DNA of 64,000 nucleotides, taken from Ophiodon elongatus (Eukaryota; Chordata; Actinopteri; Perciformes; Hexagrammidae). This document shows positions 58,691-64,000 of this stretch, piece by piece. The position numbers and the translations under genes are program-made. The notes under the pieces are model-generated. The model made no database searches. It saw nothing but the letters and a program-made list of their open reading frames with translations, and was not told where the DNA came from. Position 1 is the first letter of the stretch. Each line of letters starts with the position of its first letter. The DNA is taken from positions 62,001 to 126,000 of the forward strand of contig JACSYO010000975.1 of NCBI GenBank assembly GCA_016806645.1, read 5' to 3'.

Positions 58691-61600
58691 CCTCTACTGT
58701 AAGCCACTATTATCCATTCACGTGGTTGATCAGCGATAAGAATACAAGAAGACGACACAGACCTCGAGTGGCCGTAGTATTTGTGACGGGAGCAAAGGAA
58801 AGGAGTCCGCTTCGGGAGGAGGTCCAGGTGGATGGACGGGTCGAAGAGGAGCTCTTTTCATGCCCCGCGTGAAACTCCACACATTGACCTAAGTACGCGA
58901 CTCAAGTTACATCAAAGTGCAGTTTGGCCCGTCTGAATATTTATATTGGTTTTCATAACAACTGATGACGCCCATCTCATGGTGTATGTGGGACTGAGTC
59001 AAAACACACTACAGGAAATGTGTTGATGGTAATGAAGGAACAGTGATGTACACAATACATTCATTGTTGGTTTGGGTCTTAGTGGGATTTGTTGACAGTA
59101 GAACAACAAAGAATATGGACAATCTTCACCTGAAGAGTGATGGTACGTTAAGTTGGGTTAAACTTTAAAATCCAGACTTAAGGAGAAGAAAGACCAGTGA
59201 AGAGGAAGAAATTAAGGCATTATTAGTTGCAGCTTATATTATTTCAGTTATGGCAGAAGTTTTCACACTGAAACCGTGCAGCATACAGTGTTCGGAAGAG
59301 GAGTGTTCGGAACATACTGAGCAGTGGAGTGAAGTGGATTTTACTGCATGAACGGTTTGAGTCATTTCAGTTATCAATGTCAGGTTTTTTTTTTGGTACT
59401 CTTACCACAGTTGGAATCCACTGTCAAGTCAAACTTTGGACTTGTTGCAAGTCATTGGTTTTCAAACTCTGAGGCAACTAGAAAACAGGGCTCAAGTGGT
59501 AACCCATAGCTACACCCCTCCCCCCCCCATCCCCTCTTCTTCAGGCTCAATGCTAGCAAACAATCAGTGAGGCCCAAACAGTAGCGCGTGATCCAACGAG
59601 TAGAAGGCAAAAAACCTAAAAGAAAGCAATCTTTGAGGCAGATGAAGAGAAACCTGGGAAAGAGAGACGCCGTCTCTGGATGCAGGGCCAGCAGCAGGAG
59701 TATCTGCTAAAGGTCACTGGCACACAGGCTTCCAGACGTGACAGTCCAGCAGAGACCCGATGAACACACTGTCGGCTTCACCAGCTGGGATCTGATTTGA
59801 TCGTTATCACAGCAAAGTGATGGGGAGAGAAATGCCAGAGCATCAACTGTCAAATCTACAAATGCCTCCGCTTTAGCCCGTTTGAATGTTAGCACAAGCC
59901 TGACCCCAACTTTTCCGGAAGGATTTTCTTGCATAATGCCCACCCCATTGCAAGTCTATTGAGACCGAACAACGCTCCAATGTCTCCCTCTCCCTCTCCC
60001 TCTGCACTTACAGTAGACAAATTGTTTATGGAGGTATTATGTAATGATACTCATTCATTTGCGGTCACGCTTGACAGGCTGCTCTTGTTATGCTGGCACA
60101 GGCCTCGGGTGTGTTGGGGGGCGAAGTGGGGTTGTTGGGAGGCGGTCGGCTGTCATGCAAGAGCATCAGTGTTTTTCATCAGGCGTTTGTTTGAGATAGT
60201 GTTTCAAAGGCAGGGTCGAGGACCCTGGGACGGCTCACTGACAGCTGATTACTCTTACTGCTGCATACTCATGTATTATTATTCTTTTCAACTCTGTTTG
60301 GCTCCTTTGGTCTTCCGAGAGCACTTTCTCTTCTCTCGTCACCTTTAACATTGCGAAGGCTCCAAGATCCCAACCATAGTTCCAGATAGATATGGGACAA
60401 TATAGGCACCAAAAATGGTGCTTGATTTAAAAAGTACAGGATTCATCATGCAAGAAAGAGCAGACTCACACAGTGTTGGTATTTATATCATTATTTACCT
60501 GTTTTGACTGTCCTTTATTTTTGAAGGGGGACCTTATGATTCATGATTATCTTATTTAGGATTGTTTGTTTTTCACTAAAACGAAGATGTGCCCCCTTTG
60601 TGATGCAATAAATAACTATTTCTTTCTTAACAAAATGAAAGTGATACCTGCATGTTTTAGTACGAGTTTTAAGGATATTTTGATGATTATCGGGATATTA
60701 TCACGAATCGCAATTGTTTTGGCGAGGATAACCGTGATATGAAATTTTCATGGCGTAGGACTCTGAGAGCAGAATACTACGATACTTAATGTAGAGTTGC
60801 TAGTTATTATTTTATTGGTAATGTTTGTAGACATAGTCGAATGACGGGAGAATTCCAGTTCGGATCAGTTGAGGAACACAAAATGCGGATTTTCATCCAT
60901 CATCTAAACAAATGAATTCCACACAATTCCGTTTTTTATTCTGTTTTATTCCAAATGTAGATTCTAAAATATAGACCATACAGATCATGTTAGAGTCTGA
61001 ATATATTTTTTGAGATAGAGACTGATAGATGAGATAAAGTATGGTTTACCCAGAGTTCATTTCCCCCTGTTGAAAATGACCTTGGTCTTTGGGAAAGGTT
61101 GCCCAAAGCCAGAAGAATTGTCGGTTCAAGTAGAAATTCCGTCGGGAGAGAACACTGAATCCGAGATGGTGGCACTCCTCGAAGCCATTTTATGCTCTCT
61201 GCATCGAGCATGGTGTCGGTGAAATGAGCGCTGCACGGATCGTCATTAGGTCATTCTGCAAAGCAGCATCAGTTAATTAAATGCCCAGAATGTAGCTGAG
61301 AATAAGTATATGTAGTGGAACACTGATAGTTCTCCTGCACACAGTTTCTCAGTCAAGTCCAGAAAGTCAGTGCTCTGCAAAATCATTTTAATCCTCCTTG
61401 CAAAGCTCCAGTGTAAATCCTGAGAGGAGTGGAGTGGGATATTGCACCGTTCTTGAAAGGCTCGGGTTCTTTTCAGGATGGAGGAGGCAGAAATCTACAC
61501 CGCGCTCGGCCCACCGTAGCTTCCCATAGTCATCTTCTGTATATTGAATGAGGTGGTCTAATTTAATTAGTGGTGTGTTGTAAGGGCATCATTACCATAG

Positions 61601-62859
61601 GGGCACAGAATTGCCTAATGCCTAGACCATTAAACAGCCATGCAGAGCCATTAAACCTAATGAATCGTAACAGATGAGTCTTTCATCACAGACGATGTGT
61701 AACGGTTGGCAATGGACACCCTGTGTTGAAGGCCTGAGCTGAGCTATGTTCAGCCCAAAAACTCGGACCAGACCCAACATTAACCCACACAGTAAACCCA
61801 ACCACGGCAGCAGATTGGGGCCCGAGCCCGGGATCGGCCCATTTTTGTGCGGTAGAAAAGTTAAATGTCGCCGAACGGCTTTTATGGAAACAGACCTGGA
61901 TGATGAAAACAGTTGATAGTGCTCCATCACCGTGATACCCATTATGTCTGACTGGGGCTCAAGACTTTGTAGAACCAGCTAACGCAAATAAAGCCTGGCT
62001 CTGTGAAACACCCCTTTCGATAACCCTAGCGATCTTGTGTGAGCTAACCCTGCGCTACACGTGAACAGTCAGCTTAACGCTAATAGTCCGCAGCTGCTTC
62101 CATTGTTCAATCCGGGGAAATTTTGTCAACAAAAACAGTTAGCTAGAACTGAATACAATCATTATATCCAGGCTATACAGCCAGCTGAAAGTCATTCAAA
62201 TTGATTACCATCACCCCGGCTCAAAACTGTTCAGTGTTCATACGAAGGTGCACAATAAGCCTGTTTGTAATTTTTGTAACTGTCTGTTAGCTGCTTTAAG
62301 TTGCTTTGAAAACACATTTAAAAACTGCTAATTATAAGACAGCTTTTGTAGCTGACACACATCGCTACTTGGCAATCCAGCTAACATGATTCACCTTCAT
62401 GAGTCATAGCTGTTTTGTTCCGACTTTTTTTTTTTTTTTTTTACTGCGAAGCTAAACCCTTTTCCATATCACGTCAGGAAGTGGGTTGGTACACACTGAC
62501 ACACGCACTTGTTTTTTTTTTTTACTTATAAAGTATAGCGCTGTAACTCAAATGTTTATTTGAGACCATTGAACCCATTAGTTGGCATTATCTGTGTCAA
62601 CGCCTCGCACTGCAAGCCTTTGCAGCTCCTCAGCAGGCTAATCTTCACCACATCCCAAGTTTTTCACCGAAAGACGAACAAATCCGTGACGCAGGATGCT
62701 TACCTCTGTTCCAGAGCTTACACAGTCAGCAGTCAGTGTTAATCTGCACTGCGTCTCATCAAAATGAATGCGGCCGTGGTGACACTTTACACAACTGAAT
62801 GCTTCCATTCACATGATGTGTATCGAATAAAGTAAAAAAAAAGAACTTTAATAAAGGTA

Positions 62860-62940
62860 TCAAATGAAGTACCTTGTTGGTATTGGTATCACATTAATGG
62901 TACTGGTATCGAAGTTTTTCTTTTAAGATACCCATCCCTC
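62860..62940. repeat. Terminal fragment of a hAT-like MITE
   Basis: TTGGTATTGGTATCACATTA to TTTTAAGATACCCATCCCTC resembles one end of a fish hAT-like MITE whose reverse-complement terminus is AGGGATGGGTATC. The other end was not found. Confidence 0.4.
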
Positions 62941-63481
62941 TCTGTAACTCCTATCATCGTAACCTTGAAAACTGATATGAATATTCAAACAAAACAAAAT
63001 GCCAAACTTAAAGCAACTTTGAAACAAAAAAGCCACCGGCACAGCCTAGAATTTAGACTTCGAAGAAGAGTTTCCCATTGAAATATAGCTTAATTTAATC
63101 AAATGACTCAATGCAATCAACTATATCTGTTAGGAGAATGATGGTGAGCTGGTGAAAATAGGAACTTTGCAAAGTGAAAATGTGAAACTCACAAAATAAT
63201 TCCAATGAAGGCACAAATGAATCTAGTCAGGATTAGAGTCTTCAGAGATGTCTCACTACTCTCCCACTCTGAATCAACATGTGAACAGTGGCTGTCAAAT
63301 GGCGGCTGAGTAACTGTGACAACCATTGATCTGTTTATGTGCTAGTTTGCCACTTTACATGTGTGTGCGCGATCATGGCTCTTCATGTGTGTCACGTTTG
63401 GCGCTGGGGGCGAGATGCTGACATTTTTGCTCCAGCGAATGAGGGAATATTCCGGGCTGTCATGTGACCGTGTGATGTCAG

Positions 63482-63518
63482 AGAGAGAGAAAGAAAACAG
63501 AGAGAGAGAGAGAGAGAG
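63482..63518 (+). repeat. (GA)n run
   Basis: Two short GA arrays (63480-63490 and 63500-63518) separated by AAAGAAAAC. Confidence 0.9.
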
Positions 63519-63519
63519 C

Positions 63520-64000
63520 AAGGTGCAATTTAGCCCCACAGCTGATCCGTGCAGTGCTCAGAGAGAAGCCGAGACGACCAGACACACACACACACTCTCA
63601 CTCTCACTCGCACTCTTTTTGCCTTGCCTGCAAACACACATACACAAATGCACTCCACACACATCAGCACAGTTGCACACAACTCCGAGGCATCACCTTG
63701 AAAAAAGAAAGAAGGAAAAAAAAAAAAAGGATGTATTGCTTCCTCTACTTTCCAAGCTCATAACACTTTGGATACTGAGGACATTTCTGCCTCCAGGACA
63801 AGAGTAAAACGACACTTACTGGAGACAGAAAGGAGCAAGAGACAGCAGGAAAAACTGAAGACCAAGAAAGAAGAACAGAGGTTATCAAAGAAAGTCAAAG
63901 AAGGAGTAAATAAGAGAGGAAAGGAGAGACAAGGAGGAAAAGAGCGAGACAACAAGACCTGACAACAGAGCGGGAGAATGTCCTTCCTGTCTGGCTCGAC
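63520..64000 (+). other. Candidate 5' UTR/first exon with ATG at 63978 (cut by window end)
   Basis: Purine-rich leader-like sequence ends with ATG at 63978 in a good context (A at -3). The frame MSFLSGS is open to the window edge, seven codons only. Because MAP4's C-terminal repeats must lie further on, this could be an internal map4 promoter producing a short isoform, or the first exon of another gene. A 64-codon Lys/Glu-rich frame (63768-63959) ends before this ATG and looks like a translation of the purine-rich leader. Evidence is weak. Confidence 0.25.

Larger units (their letters stand above)
47621..63360 (+). other. map4: Downstream intronic sequence of map4, no confirmed exon
   Basis: From the exon 6 donor onward I found no exon that continues MAP4 in phase 1. 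Candidates with decent splice sites meet early stops (48176, 55311) or give peptides unlike MAP4 (53756, 57979). Named contents: family A copy, a hAT-like repeat, the 17-bp and 21-bp minisatellites, TG and ACAG arrays, a pyrimidine block and a SINE fragment. Intervals 48960-50430, 54540-55300, 55370-56640 and 58700-62860 hold nothing I can assign. Confidence 0.5.

Noticed and set aside
63361..63807. 148-codon frame near the window end
   Set aside because: Its composition follows GA, CA and CT simple repeats and there is no family match; it also overlaps the purine-rich leader region.

Overview
This is a 64 kb piece of vertebrate, almost certainly teleost fish, nuclear DNA. Evidence: coding exons with GT/AG splice sites separated by introns of 1.2-20 kb, many long (GT)n/(CA)n microsatellites, minisatellites, and remnants of fish-type transposons (hAT-like elements with 8-bp target duplications, long foldback elements, a LINE reverse-transcriptase remnant, tRNA-SINE fragments). 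No prokaryotic operons, CRISPR arrays or defence loci are present.

One gene explains the coding signal: map4 (microtubule-associated protein 4), + strand. A putative promoter (inverted CCAAT box plus GC box near 1.48-1.51 kb) precedes a non-coding first exon ending at a GTGAGT donor (1658). After a 20.2 kb intron, exon 2 (21844-22043) carries the start codon and the diagnostic MAP4 N-terminus (KRDFVASLEKESYDD, then VGETVSKSDYRPLLDG). Exons 3 (36707-36793), 4 (38021-38098), 5 (39682-39915) and the large exon 6 (46286-47620) follow. All junctions after the start are phase 1, so the chain reads open for 641 codons and exons 3-6 are each symmetric cassettes. The microtubule-binding repeats were not found, so the 3' part of the gene probably lies beyond 64000. 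The last 500 bases may hold an internal promoter or first exon with a well-placed ATG at 63978.

Layout: 1-1470 upstream DNA with no gene recognised; 1470-1658 promoter and exon 1; 1659-21843 intron 1, rich in mobile elements, including a 1.57 kb near-palindrome (11721-13293), a perfect 64-bp-arm hairpin (4760-4890) and a complete 567-bp hAT element (8693-9259); 22044-36706 intron 2 with further repeat copies and GT tracts; 36.7-39.9 kb cluster of small exons; 39916-46285 intron 5 with an inverted-repeat element and fish repeats; 47621-64000 downstream intron with a 1.08 kb 17-bp minisatellite that has a 187-bp higher-order period, a 21-bp array of UPRE-like sites, and a polypyrimidine block at 57.4-58.0 kb.

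The most interesting observations concern RNA processing of map4: the all-symmetric exon design, G-run clusters directly downstream of three donors, a very weak donor on exon 4, an excess of UG-type tracts on the transcribed-sense strand, and hairpin-forming transposons in intron 1. No new enzymatic or immune system is evident.
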